64,000 nucleotides of DNA from JAWKTT01 sp041398965 (GCA_041398965.1 JAWKTT010000004.1:186001-250000), one strand, 5' to 3'; numbered from the stretch's first letter, positions 10,069 to 19,594 are shown. Notes: a model not told the origin generated them from the sequence alone. Program-made: numbers and translations.

Positions 10069-11512
10069 CTACCATCTTCCCGGGCCGTCGACCTGCGTGT
10101 CTGCGTGGGAATTGTCGGTGGTTAGGTTGGGGGGGGGCCAGTAGTGGGACCAGAGGCGGCTTTTGTAAAGGGCGCGGAGGTGGAAGAGGGCGGTGGTGCC
10201 GTAGGGGCGTCAGCGCATGCCGGAGCATTTTAGACGTTGGCAGATGACGCTCTTACAAGCCGACTCTACCCTCCCTGAACCGATCTGCCAGCCGCGCTTC
10301 ACATAGGCGGGGTAGTCGGTGCAGTGCAGATTGTTTCCGAGGTAGCCGGTCAATAGGCGATGGGCTTCTGTTACCTGCGGGGAGGAGCGAGACAGGTCAA
10401 ACTCGCGGAGCATCTTGAGCACGGAGGCACGTCCTTCGTGTTTGAGTTGATGGCACCATGTCGCCACCTGTTCGCGCCGCGTCTGTTCCTCTTTGATCCA
10501 CACCTTGGCGAACTCTTGAAGGTGATCGCACGCGTGCCAGAAGTCCAGAATAAACACCAACTCTTACGCGAGGCCGCCGAGTGTCTTGATTAAACAGTCT
10601 TCCAGACCGGCTCCGCCATCGGTCAATGCGACGACACGATCGGCCTGGTCGATCCCGACCGACTGACATTCGCTACGCAATTGTTGACCGATCTCATCCA
10701 AGCTCATCAGCCCGGCAACGTAGCGGGGATCCCACATCCGCTGCTAACGTTTCTTCGCCTGACAATCGGGATTAAAGATGAGGCCCACCCACGCCATGCG
10801 GCCCCCCGCAGGCTCGGCATGCAGACCTTGTTGTCGGAAGCCGGTCGCATCTAAACCGATGTAGGCGACTGTCTTGTCGCTCGCGTCGGTGTGCCAGTCC
10901 CAAGCGGTTTCCGGACCGAAAGTCTCGCCGCTGTCTCGTCTCTATACGATGTCATCTCCGACAGTTTCGGTGGTCTGTTTAACGGTCGAAGCACTGAGGG
11001 AGATGCCGCACATCTTCGGCAGCACCTCGGTCGCTGCCTCATCGAAAGGATGCAGCACGCCGGCCAATGTTACGACTTCACAGGTGGCGGGAGTCTTCTT
11101 GTCGTCGATGCGAAACTCATCGTCCGTCAGACAGAACACCTCATGACAGAGCTTGAAGTAATAGTAGGCCCGTTCGTAAATCGCTTCTCCCATCAACGTC
11201 ATGATGGTGATGGCTCGGTAACGCTGGAACTTGGCGTCTTGTTGACAGTGAGGGCAGACGCAGCTTGAACCTCGGTACCCCGCTTTTTTTAGCAGCCAAC
11301 GCCGCATCAATCCCCTCCGCTCCCAGCCGATGCACCACGTCCCGCAGCTGAAACTCCGTCGCCCCAAAGAACTCTCGATTGGACTTGCTGGCCATCAAAC
11401 GAGCCATATACCGCACCTCCACTCGAGCCTTCGCTGCCAGAATGTCCTCAATGTAGACGGCATCCGCTTCCTGTTCCGGCGTCAATTCAATCTCTGGAAA
11501 ATCAGGTCTCAT
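10069..11512 (-). pseudogene. ISKra4-family transposase, A7 frame junction and four in-frame stops
   Basis: The start is ATG 11512 (MRPDFPEIELTPEQEADAVY) after an AAGGAGGG ribosome site. After about 74 codons the frame must move by +1 at an A7 run (T7 on the given strand, 11284-11290). Sequence then continues as AGYRGSSCVCPHCQQDAKFQ (zinc ribbon) and TCEVVTLAGVLHPFDEAATE. From there one frame extends for about 400 codons, interrupted by TAG 10942-10944, TAG 10744-10746, TAA 10564-10566 and TGA 10210-10212. The flanking text (for example LVFILDFWHACDHLQEFAKV and RGWQIGSGRVESACKSVI) is well preserved. The first stop after the last damage is at 10069; the native stop may lie earlier, near 10130. 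Family length is about 480 residues, matching this span. Confidence 0.82.
10099..10121 (+). repeat. Left inverted repeat of ISKra4-type copy 1
   Basis: This contains ATTGTCGGTGG, which reappears reversed at 11584-11607 with a few mismatches and one length difference. It is the likely transposon end on the 3' side of the transposase. Confidence 0.5.
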
Positions 11513-11583
11513 CACATCCCTCCTTGGGAAACAATCATCAAGTTCCAAACATATCACCCCGCACCCACCATCCTCCCAAATTT

Positions 11584-11607
11584 CCCACCGACAATCCACA
11601 CGCACAC
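11584..11607 (-). repeat. Right inverted repeat of ISKra4-type copy 1
   Basis: CCCACCGACAATCC lies here as the reverse complement of the core at 10099-10121. It sits about 75 bp upstream of the transposase start, a sensible place for the right end. Confidence 0.5.
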
Positions 11608-11641
11608 ACTTGACCTGCTGGGTGCATCCGTTAATTGGTGG

Positions 11642-12956
11642 TCATGTTGTGAGGGTCAGAGTTTTCCAGAAGTGGTGCCAGTTTTCGTTGAGGTCTTGGG
11701 CGCGGAGAGCGGTCATGGCGGTGGCTCCCTGGATCGACCAGTGCATGCCGGGGCCTTTGAGTCTCAGGCCGACGAGTTGTTTGGCTGTCGACTCAATCAT
11801 CCCGGTTCCAATTTGCCAGCCTTGATCTCGGTAGGCAGGATACTCGGTCCGATCGAGTTTGGGTTGCACAGAGTTGATGAGCTTTTGGAGGGTCTCACGG
11901 GGACCGCCGCGATGGCGTTTCACTTCATCCCACATCCAGTTCAGGAGCCCTTCGCCGCCGGATTCGCGGAGGCAGGCTAGGGCTTGATCCGCCCAGGCTG
12001 TCACTTGATCACTGTGGGAATGCATTACTTTTGAGCACGCCCAGATGTGCTCGCTGGCGTGGTACCAGTCGAGGATGCCGTTTGCGTCTGCAGATACTCG
12101 GTCGAATCGACCAGCACCAGTCGCCACCATCGGCAGCGTAGATTTTCTCCTGTGCTTGGCGATAACCGCACCGGCACGCCAACCGATACAATGACGCACC
12201 AAACGTCTGAAAGTCCTCGTCCTGTCCCCAGACGACACGCTTGTGCCAGTGCTCGTCATCATCCTGCCAGTAGACGCAACCCACGCGCATCTGCTTCCAG
12301 AGGAGACGCTGCTGGTCGGGATGTTGAAGGTCTGGCTCGCTCTGATTCGTGCAGTAGCGATGATCCCGTCGCAACTGACGTAGACCCGTCGGGGCGTCAC
12401 TTCCGGTGAGGGCCATATTCGCTCGCGAGGAGATTGCTCCGTCCAGTGCTCGACATCAGCCAGTCGCTTCGCGTCGGCAGCCTCCCCGACATCATGGACG
12501 AGATTCAGCATCGGATCATGACTGATGTTCACACCGTGCTGATCAGCCACTAATTGCTCGAGTCGCGTGAAATGTTCGAGCGTCGCCAGTTGGCAAATGT
12601 TTCGAGCCAACAGACGCGTGATGCGATGCTGCGCAAAAAATTAGGGCATCCACCGGTGTCTGCCAGGCTCTGCAGCTGCGGCAGCGATAACGCGTTCGTT
12701 CGTACGCGACCGGACCACTTTGCGTGGTGACCGTCACGACTCGCCGACCGTGATTCCGCATCGGACGACCACAGCAACACGGATGCCGCAACTGGTCCGC
12801 ACACTTCTGAAAGCCGACTTCGAGCACAACTCGGCCCACCCGGTCCTTGAGCTTCTCAGTGTGCAACTCAAATTCCAACGCCTCCAATGTCGAGACCTGT
12901 TCCTGAAAATCTGCGACTTCCCGACCATCCCCTTTCACGATAATCTGAACATTCAT
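11642..12956 (-). pseudogene. ISKra4-family transposase, copy 2 (different subgroup), frameshifted
   Basis: The start is ATG 12956 (MNVQIIVKGDGREVADFQEQ) after an AAGGAGGG site. A zinc-finger region follows (HPCCCGRPMRNHG, YRCRSCRAWQTP). The frame moves by +1 at a U6 run (A6 on the given strand, 12635-12640) into LLARNICQLATLEHFTRLEQ and RRVYVSCDGI. Near 12365 it moves again into CTNQSEPDLQHPDQQRLLWK and KIYAADGGDWCW, and near 12110 it returns to give ILDWYHASEHIWACSK. The C-terminus (GWQIGTGMIESTAKQLVGLR, NENWHHFWKTL) is the conserved ISKra4 end. The residues are clearly related to, but distinct from, copy 1. At least two unrepaired indels mean it is not functional as written. Confidence 0.82.
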
Positions 12957-12977
12957 GGGTACCCTCCTTGGGTCTAG

Positions 12978-12994
12978 CCTCGACTTTTGCCATC
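12978..12994 (+). repeat. Left terminal inverted repeat of IS701-like element
   Basis: CCTCGACTTTTGCCATC; exact reverse complement of 14420-14436. It overlaps the TGA stop of the transposase at 12993-12995. Confidence 0.9.
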
Positions 12995-14339
12995 ATCCTG
13001 CGAGGGTGATGGCGTTGAGGATTTGGTTTTTTATTTGGCTGGTGAGTTTTCCAACGGGGTTGTTTTTTCTGGGGTGTGGAAAAAGGGAATGGCTCCAGGT
13101 GTTGCGGCGGACGCTGAGGATGGCGTCGGAGAACGTGATGTGCTGTTTTCCTGGCCAGTTGATGTGGATGATTTTCTGTTGGCGCTGGGGAAGGTGAGCG
13201 TACCAATAGGTCACGATTGTGTAGAGCAGGAACAGGCAGGGCTCAACACGCAGGATGGTCTTTTCGCAACGTCCACGAGTTGTTTCCAGACCGAGGTGTT
13301 CGCGCATTTCTTCGAAGGTGACTTCAATGTCCCAGCGGCCGACGAAGCTTTCGATGAGTCGTTTCCCCCCCATGTTCGGATCGGTGGAATACAAAGACTC
13401 ATCGCGGTGATGACCACTCAAGTCGTGCACATAGACCCAGCGGACTTCGACCAGCCCTTGACCTTGTCGATACCAATGTCCCGTGCCGGTGATGATCTCC
13501 ACGAGTCGCGTTCCCCCGCCATACCAGGCAACCTTAAGCCTGCGGCGTTTCGGATGAGATGCGACAACCTCTTGTGGACTGGGAAGTCTTTCTCCTTTGA
13601 TTCGCGGACGGCCATTTTGTCCTGGCTGGCGTGGTGGCGGAGGTTCGTGCAACACAGCTGTCGGAACAAACTTACTGACCAGTGTGAGTTGTTTGTGCGT
13701 CGCTGCAAACTGGGACAAGCGATGTGTCGCGAAGGCCGCGTCTCCGGAAAATGTGCATTTTCGCTGAGGAAACCACGTGAGCCATGTGGCGAGCAAGCCT
13801 TGCATGAACTCTGCGGGCGTCTTGTGTCGTCGTCTCACTTTCTCACTCACTTCGGGAACGCAAGACAGTGCAACCAGCAACGGCAAGGCCCACGTTCGCG
13901 ATGTGCCAGGCACACGCACACGCAGCGACAAGACCACCCACTTGTGTCCCCAACGATCAGCGAGATGAGTGTGTGAAGATCGCACGGCATCACGATGGCA
14001 GCCCTTGCCATAAACATGCTCGCCACGATGCTGCGAGACGGTGTCGTCACCGACCAGTTCCAGAACGCCTGCGGGTGCAAAGTGCTCGACGATCGTCGTG
14101 GCCAAGCACTTTGCCAATGCCCGAGAGGACCAGCGACGATGTGAAAAGACTCGATGGAATGAACTGAAATGCCCCAGTGCGTTGTTCCCCGTAAAGGGAA
14201 TGAACCGCCAGACGGTCTTGCGTCCCTGAACCAGAATCGCCGCCATCAAAAGTCCCACAAACCGACTCCAGACAGACGCCGCAAACTGAATGGAAAAAGT
14301 CGCTGACAAAGACTCAACCTGTTTTGGTATTCCCGACAT
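12993..14339 (-). CDS. IS701-like (DDE_5 type) transposase, full length
   Basis: The 448-residue frame is uninterrupted from ATG 14339. Candidate catalytic residues are Asp in LELVGDDTVSQHRGEHVYGK, Asp in CTFSGDAAFATHRLSQF, and Glu in RWDIEVTFEEMREHLGLETT. These fit the DDE pattern of IS701-type transposases. The region rich in basic residues and the C-terminal ILNAITLAG complete the protein inside the inverted repeats. In contrast to its neighbours it shows no stop or frameshift, so it is probably the most recent arrival in this region and may be active. The family call rests on motif spacing and recall; an IS4-superfamily label would be the alternative. Confidence 0.82.
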   Translation of the reverse strand: MSGIPKQVESLSATFSIQFAASVWSRFVGLLMAAILVQGRKTVWRFIPFTGNNALGHFSSFHRVFSHRRWSSRALAKCLATTIVEHFAPAGVLELVGDDTVSQHRGEHVYGKGCHRDAVRSSHTHLADRWGHKWVVLSLRVRVPGTSRTWALPLLVALSCVPEVSEKVRRRHKTPAEFMQGLLATWLTWFPQRKCTFSGDAAFATHRLSQFAATHKQLTLVSKFVPTAVLHEPPPPRQPGQNGRPRIKGERLPSPQEVVASHPKRRRLKVAWYGGGTRLVEIITGTGHWYRQGQGLVEVRWVYVHDLSGHHRDESLYSTDPNMGGKRLIESFVGRWDIEVTFEEMREHLGLETTRGRCEKTILRVEPCLFLLYTIVTYWYAHLPQRQQKIIHINWPGKQHITFSDAILSVRRNTWSHSLFPHPRKNNPVGKLTSQIKNQILNAITLAG

Positions 14340-14419
14340 CGGAGCATCCTTGCTGTGGCGGTTTGTCGTTCACATCAAAACCTACCACAAAGGGTGCTCC
14401 CCTTGCTCCACCAGTTTCA

Positions 14420-14436
14420 GATGGCAAAAGTCGAGG
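14420..14436 (-). repeat. Right terminal inverted repeat of IS701-like element
   Basis: GATGGCAAAAGTCGAGG; exact reverse complement of 12978-12994, about 80 bp upstream of the transposase start. Confidence 0.9.
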
Positions 14437-14623
14437 TAACAGCCTGTTGAAAAACGAAGGTCGGGAATTGCAACCGCTCCTTGTGGTGTTTGATGTCTAA
14501 GGAAATGAGCACACGGGTGACTCGTGTCGGCTTGGAAGAGCTGACCCACGGTCGGTTCTTGACGGGCGACTCACCTGAGGTCCCTGAACTTCGATCGCAG
14601 ATTCTCCGCCCCGTCCACGCCCA

Positions 14624-17600
14624 CTACGGGCTGGGCGAAGTTGCTCCCTCGGCGGGGGCTGATGCTGTTGCAGCATCAGCCTTCGCCGCTTCCTTTTCTG
14701 GGGCATCGACTTTGGCGGATTCTTCGATGACTCGATTCTCGGTAGATGCGGGTTGGATTCGGAAGTGCAAATTGGAAGCCGAAATGGTTAATTCGGGTTT
14801 CGCCAGATCAAGATGGAAATGACTGAAGTGGCTTTGGCTCACGACGTCTCCCGAATCAACAAGCGGCTTCCCTGTCTTTCGATCGAGCAGTTTGACCTGC
14901 ACATACATGATCGACACACCGTCATCGCTGGTGTGCCGCATGTTGGTCATCAACAGTCCCGGCATGGTCCCGGATGACAATGGCACGACACTTTGTGAGC
15001 CGACATCAGCCTGCCACAAGAAATTCGACGTAGCCCGGTCGAAACAGGCGACCACTCCATTCATACGCAAGCTGGGGAAGTTTGCCTGGTAATAAGAGTG
15101 GTTACGATTTCGGCCATCATCAATCAGCAGGAATATGCTCTGATCGTCGGCAAGAAGTTGGATGGATTGTTGACCTTCCATGAGCGCACTTGGAAGTTTT
15201 CCCATCTTAGTCGAATGCCCCGTGAGAGTGTTGATCACCTGAAGTTCGCCCTCGGGGGACAAGGCGGCGATTTCATTGGGGGATGTCCACTGCAAGAGGC
15301 TGCGGCCATCGAGCGATGCAGACCAACTCGGCGTCCCATCTGCAAGGCTCAACGACTTTAATTCGACCGACTGCCTCCCGAGTCCGAACAGGCTTCGACG
15401 TGAAGTCTCGGCAACGGTCAGCAACTGGCCATCTCCAATTCGAAGCGACTTTCTCGCATAGTCAACGAACGTGTCAGACTCGACGCTCTGACCGTCCAGA
15501 ATGCTTAAAACGTAGGGCTTCTCTTCAATTCCAGGGACAACAAACAATTGGTCTCCATCACCGTAGACCATTGTGTTCTGGGGGACGTGCTGGCGAGTCC
15601 AGAGCACTTCACCGGTCAATGGGTCGAGAGCCGAGAACTCTTGTCGGCCATGCACCACCACGGCACGAGGAGTGACCGCTGCAAGCATCCCGGATGAGTA
15701 CATACCGACTGTGGCCAGCGATTGCCGATTCAAAAACTGTGAAGCGGCCTGCATCTGGTATTGGTCTCCGTTTTGTTGAACGGCATTCCGCACGTACATC
15801 GATGACGATGCCCGAAGTTCAATCGGCAGCGTCCATAGCACCCGTCGATCCGACAGAGACAAGGCATGGACAATGTCTCGCGACATCACGATCGCCTGCG
15901 TTCCATTCGTCCGAATGGACATCGACCGGTCGTCGAACATCCCCCGTTGCGATGCCCGCAGTGGGACGCTCCAGTATTCGTTGTTGCTGTCGATGTTCTG
16001 AATTCGAAGTCGCTGCGTCTGACGGTCTAATGTAAATCGATGAGCCCGGTAAAAGGGGGACTCGTCTCCCATTGCCGCGACGTTCAGTTGTTCTCGCTGT
16101 TGTCGGTGACTGCGGTGTGCCTCAAGCGTGAAGGGGCCGGGTCCCCATGTGGGCTGGCTTTGGTCCCGCTTTGCCGTTAATGCCTGACTCCAGATCTTCT
16201 GATACTCAGCGGATCGGGTGGCCAGAGTGACGCCTTCCTCGATCATGACATCGCCGTTGGACGCGACGCCGCGAGAGAGCAGGTAGATCGCCTCATCTGG
16301 CTGACCCTGTGTTGCCAGTAGCTCACTCAGTTTGAGAGTCACCTCCGCGACGAGTTCGCGATCACTCACAAGGAGCAGTTGCCTCCAACGAATTTCTGCT
16401 CCAGCGAAGTCCCCCGCCGTGGCCGCCTGTTTCGCCAGATCATGAGAAAGTCGCCATCCAACGGGGTGAAACGCCAGCAACCGTTCGAGACCATGTTGTT
16501 CGACAAAGTTCTTGCTGTCGACTGCGGCTTTGGCAGCCAGTTGGAACTGCCGAGTCAACTCGATTCGATCGACCTCATTGGCCATGGTATACAGACCCTG
16601 CAATCGACCAGACAGCCAGACATCCTGACGGATTTTCAAATGCTCGAATTCGAGCATCTCGCTCGGATTCCCTTGCCCTCGCAGTTCCCACAAAAGGCGA
16701 AACGCTTCCTGATGTTGCCCTCGAACCAACGCCCGGTCAATCGCGATGCGAATCGAGTCGATATGATCGGACATGCCAGGCAGCGATTGCAATTGGGCGA
16801 ACTCAGCGTCATGCCCCTTCAGGTCGCTACTGACAACCGCGAGGAGTCCACGATGCAAGACGCTGTTTCGCAATTGCACAAGTTGGGGATCAGGCTTCGC
16901 GGCATCGCCCGCGGTGACATCGGCCTTCCAGGTGTTCAGCAGGGTGATGGCTGCCATCGGTTCGTTTCGGAGGAGATGAATCTGTGCCTCTTTGATGAGT
17001 CCCCAGAGGTCGTTCGGGTCTTGCTGACGACGAGTCGCGATCTGAGATTCGATTGTCAGTCGTTGCTCAAAACATCGCAGTCCCTCCGCATCGACCGACA
17101 CAAACGCACCCTGATGAGCCAGCAGGTTCCCGAGTGGACGCTGACCCGTCGGCAACGAAAATCGAGTCCCCAGCGTTCCATCGGCGGCGACGAGAGAAAT
17201 GACATCACCATTACTGAGTGGTTGAAAGTAATTCTCCTGAACGACAAGACCATGCCCCGTAGGACGTGTGTTGTCCGGAAGTGAATATGTCCACTCGATC
17301 GTGCCATCCTGTAAGGAGACACTGCGAATCTGTTGCTTGCCAACCACGAGAACATGCGACTGCACAACCCCAGCCAGGAAGAGGTCTTCTTCTTTATTTC
17401 GTTCCCATTCTTTTTCGCCGGTGGTCGCATTCAGGCAGAGCAGAGGTGGGTTCTGGCCACGATAAGGGTCGGGCAGGTCGGGAGGGGTGTAGAGAATTCG
17501 ATTCTGCACGAGCACAGGAGGGGCGACCTCCCAGCGGGAATTGAGCGAAAGGGGTTGGTTGACCATCATCCCTCCCCAACTTCGATAGTTTTTGTCTTTG

Positions 17601-19594
17601 GGCAAGGTGTAACGATGGGCCCAGAGCAGTCGTCTCTTTGAGATATCGACTGTCGCGATCCACCCCGAACCGGTCGGACAGACGACGATGCCATCCCCCA
17701 CAGCGGGGCTGCACGACCAGGCACGGCGAACGTGGTCGAGTCGAATGTCGGTGCTAGAATTGGCGAGTGTCTGCGTCCAGAGGGAATTCCCCGTCGCGGC
17801 GTCCAGCACGTACAACGCAATCGCGTTGTCCTTCTCCCCGATGACGAATAACTCGCTGCCGCTCGCCACAGGGGGGCCCAGGAAATAAACCCCAGCCAAC
17901 TGCGGGTCGAACGGCTCATTCATCAACTGCCCACCAACCGACCACTGAGGTCGTCCATGTTTCAAATCGTAAGCGACGATCTGATTCGATGCCCAGTCCC
18001 GATCAAACGGGTCCATCTGTGCGTTTTGCCCATTCATAAAGCCGTAGTTGTAATGCTGTCGACCAAAGACGGCATTTTTTTCCAGCACGAAGACCGACTT
18101 CCCGTCTGACGTCAGAGTACCACTGACGGCGTCGTTGAAGAGCCAGTTGGTCAACGGGTGATTGTCGAAGTCTCCATGACCGCCGTAGCGAGACTGCATG
18201 ATCATCTGCAACTTGTACTGCTGATTTCCGCTCTGCTGAGTGGTGCCGCTCGTCAACAACATCTCCGGCGACCCTGCTTCATTGGTCCGCCAGAGGACCT
18301 TGCCCGTCGACAATTCCTGAGCCATGACTCCTGAAAACGTCCGGACGGCAATGATTCCATTTACCAACACTGGTGAACTGGCTGGCAGACAGACTCGCCC
18401 GGCATCGGAGAGGTCAGTAATCAAACTATCGACTTGTTCGGCCACCGACGAAAGATTCGTGAGAGGTTCTTGCCAACGTTCCAGCAGGAGTGGCTCGTCC
18501 CCGATGGCGACGGCATGATGGGTGGCCGATCCCAGTGGATTCGTCCAGTCAGCAACTGCGGGAGTCTGTTGGAAAGCGGACTTTTCGAGCGCCATGATCC
18601 AGTCGCGTGGAGACACCGGGGCTTCGATCGCTGGTCCGCCGAGGTAGGGTCGCATGTCTTCAATGTCGTCGAGGACGCGTCGAGCCTGACGCCCCTGACC
18701 ACTCTGCACGAGGGCATACGCATAGTTTACCCGGAGTGTGAGATCGTCCAGAGCCGGGGACTCGACCTCATCTAACTGACTGAGCCAGCGGACCGCACCG
18801 CTGAACTCCCCTCGATCGAGCAGTGTCTCCGCGAGAGCGAGCGCCGCTGTCTGGCCGGCAGGGGTCTGAAAGTAACGCTCGGCGACTCTCGTCACACCGT
18901 CAAAATCATGGTTCCTTGTGGCCTGTTCGAGTTGATCGGCAGCCAAGTCTCCGTAACTCGCTTGATACGCCCGCAGACCTTCCGGGGGAAGCGCTGCGAA
19001 CATTTGTTCGGCCCGCGTTTTTGCCGACATCCAATGGTCATCACCCGAACTCCGCGTGAAGGTGTCTTCGGGGAGTTCAATGACATCCATCAACCCTTTG
19101 ACCACTTCCGGCCATCGTTTCATCGGGATTGCCAATTCAACCCGCCGCAGGTGTCGTGTGACTTCCGACAGCGAATTCAGATTGTCATCAAGCTGCTTCG
19201 GTGTCTCATCCTCGTCTCCCGCTTTGCCATCTTCTTCTGTCGTTGCAGCACCCGCTTCGTCATCATTCTGTGGCTGAGGCTTACGGCCGCCGAACAGACC
19301 CCGAATCAAATTGCCAATGGCATTGGCCCCTTTCTTCTTCCCATCTTCGGCATCTTTTTTCTGCTCCGCACCGTCGGCCTCTTCGACCTCCGCTTCGGCG
19401 ACTTGGGGGTCCGCCTCTTTGGCAACAGCCTCACCTTTGGCGGCGGGCTTTGCCTGCGGAGCCTCCTTCTGAGCCGCTGGAACCAGTGGTTTCTCTTGAG
19501 CCACAATCAGACTCGAACACACCGGCGAAAACAGAAGCCCCCCCATCAACAGGGCGAACGTCACGAATGTAAGCAATCGACAAGACTGGATCAT
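14624..19594 (-). CDS. Very large exported PQQ-like double beta-propeller / TPR protein
   Basis: The 1656-residue protein begins with a signal peptide (about residues 1-33, ending near SLIVAQ). Residues ~35-130 are low complexity and rich in Ala, Glu and Lys. A helical TPR-like part follows (residues ~135-330). A first PQQ-like propeller then shows repeats such as GIIAVRTFSGVMAQELSTGK, DLKHGRPQWSVGGQLM and DISKRRLLWAHRY. A second helical part (ITLLNTWKADV to AIYLLSRGVASNG) separates it from a second propeller (RVLWTLPIELRASS, ALDPLTGEVLWTRQ, FDRATSNFLWQADVG). The tail is again Ala/Glu/Lys-rich. Such proteins in planctomycetes are uncharacterised; a role as an exported scaffold is inference. 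Its frame is intact over nearly 5 kb. Confidence 0.85.
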   Translation of the reverse strand: MIQSCRLLTFVTFALLMGGLLFSPVCSSLIVAQEKPLVPAAQKEAPQAKPAAKGEAVAKEADPQVAEAEVEEADGAEQKKDAEDGKKKGANAIGNLIRGLFGGRKPQPQNDDEAGAATTEEDGKAGDEDETPKQLDDNLNSLSEVTRHLRRVELAIPMKRWPEVVKGLMDVIELPEDTFTRSSGDDHWMSAKTRAEQMFAALPPEGLRAYQASYGDLAADQLEQATRNHDFDGVTRVAERYFQTPAGQTAALALAETLLDRGEFSGAVRWLSQLDEVESPALDDLTLRVNYAYALVQSGQGRQARRVLDDIEDMRPYLGGPAIEAPVSPRDWIMALEKSAFQQTPAVADWTNPLGSATHHAVAIGDEPLLLERWQEPLTNLSSVAEQVDSLITDLSDAGRVCLPASSPVLVNGIIAVRTFSGVMAQELSTGKVLWRTNEAGSPEMLLTSGTTQQSGNQQYKLQMIMQSRYGGHGDFDNHPLTNWLFNDAVSGTLTSDGKSVFVLEKNAVFGRQHYNYGFMNGQNAQMDPFDRDWASNQIVAYDLKHGRPQWSVGGQLMNEPFDPQLAGVYFLGPPVASGSELFVIGEKDNAIALYVLDAATGNSLWTQTLANSSTDIRLDHVRRAWSCSPAVGDGIVVCPTGSGWIATVDISKRRLLWAHRYTLPKDKNYRSWGGMMVNQPLSLNSRWEVAPPVLVQNRILYTPPDLPDPYRGQNPPLLCLNATTGEKEWERNKEEDLFLAGVVQSHVLVVGKQQIRSVSLQDGTIEWTYSLPDNTRPTGHGLVVQENYFQPLSNGDVISLVAADGTLGTRFSLPTGQRPLGNLLAHQGAFVSVDAEGLRCFEQRLTIESQIATRRQQDPNDLWGLIKEAQIHLLRNEPMAAITLLNTWKADVTAGDAAKPDPQLVQLRNSVLHRGLLAVVSSDLKGHDAEFAQLQSLPGMSDHIDSIRIAIDRALVRGQHQEAFRLLWELRGQGNPSEMLEFEHLKIRQDVWLSGRLQGLYTMANEVDRIELTRQFQLAAKAAVDSKNFVEQHGLERLLAFHPVGWRLSHDLAKQAATAGDFAGAEIRWRQLLLVSDRELVAEVTLKLSELLATQGQPDEAIYLLSRGVASNGDVMIEEGVTLATRSAEYQKIWSQALTAKRDQSQPTWGPGPFTLEAHRSHRQQREQLNVAAMGDESPFYRAHRFTLDRQTQRLRIQNIDSNNEYWSVPLRASQRGMFDDRSMSIRTNGTQAIVMSRDIVHALSLSDRRVLWTLPIELRASSSMYVRNAVQQNGDQYQMQAASQFLNRQSLATVGMYSSGMLAAVTPRAVVVHGRQEFSALDPLTGEVLWTRQHVPQNTMVYGDGDQLFVVPGIEEKPYVLSILDGQSVESDTFVDYARKSLRIGDGQLLTVAETSRRSLFGLGRQSVELKSLSLADGTPSWSASLDGRSLLQWTSPNEIAALSPEGELQVINTLTGHSTKMGKLPSALMEGQQSIQLLADDQSIFLLIDDGRNRNHSYYQANFPSLRMNGVVACFDRATSNFLWQADVGSQSVVPLSSGTMPGLLMTNMRHTSDDGVSIMYVQVKLLDRKTGKPLVDSGDVVSQSHFSHFHLDLAKPELTISASNLHFRIQPASTENRVIEESAKVDAPEKEAAKADAATASAPAEGATSPSP

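Larger units (their letters stand above)
10099..11607 (-). mobile_element. ISKra4-type insertion sequence, copy 1 (decayed)
   Basis: The limits are set by imperfect inverted repeats that share GATTGTCGGTGG / CCACCGACAATC cores at 10099-10121 and 11584-11607. The interval holds the zinc-finger and DDE parts of an ISKra4-family transposase on the minus strand. The reading frame appears to run slightly past the left repeat, so the left boundary is approximate. It abuts the rve-type pseudogene on one side and a second ISKra4-type element on the other. No target-site duplication was recognised. Confidence 0.6.
12978..14436 (-). mobile_element. IS701-like insertion sequence, 1459 bp, apparently intact
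   Basis: It is bounded by perfect 17-bp inverted repeats, CCTCGACTTTTGCCATC at 12978-12994 and GATGGCAAAAGTCGAGG at 14420-14436. It encodes one full-length transposase whose stop codon overlaps the left repeat. Its left end lies 21 bp upstream of the start codon of ISKra4 copy 2, so it may have split that element's leader. The flanking tetranucleotides are CTAG on the left and TAAC on the right, so no target duplication is visible. Confidence 0.8.

Noticed and set aside
8973..11512. Stop-codon reassignment (TGA or TAG read as an amino acid)
   Set aside because: All intact genes in the window end normally at TGA, TAG or TAA, and the extra stops are confined to transposase genes.
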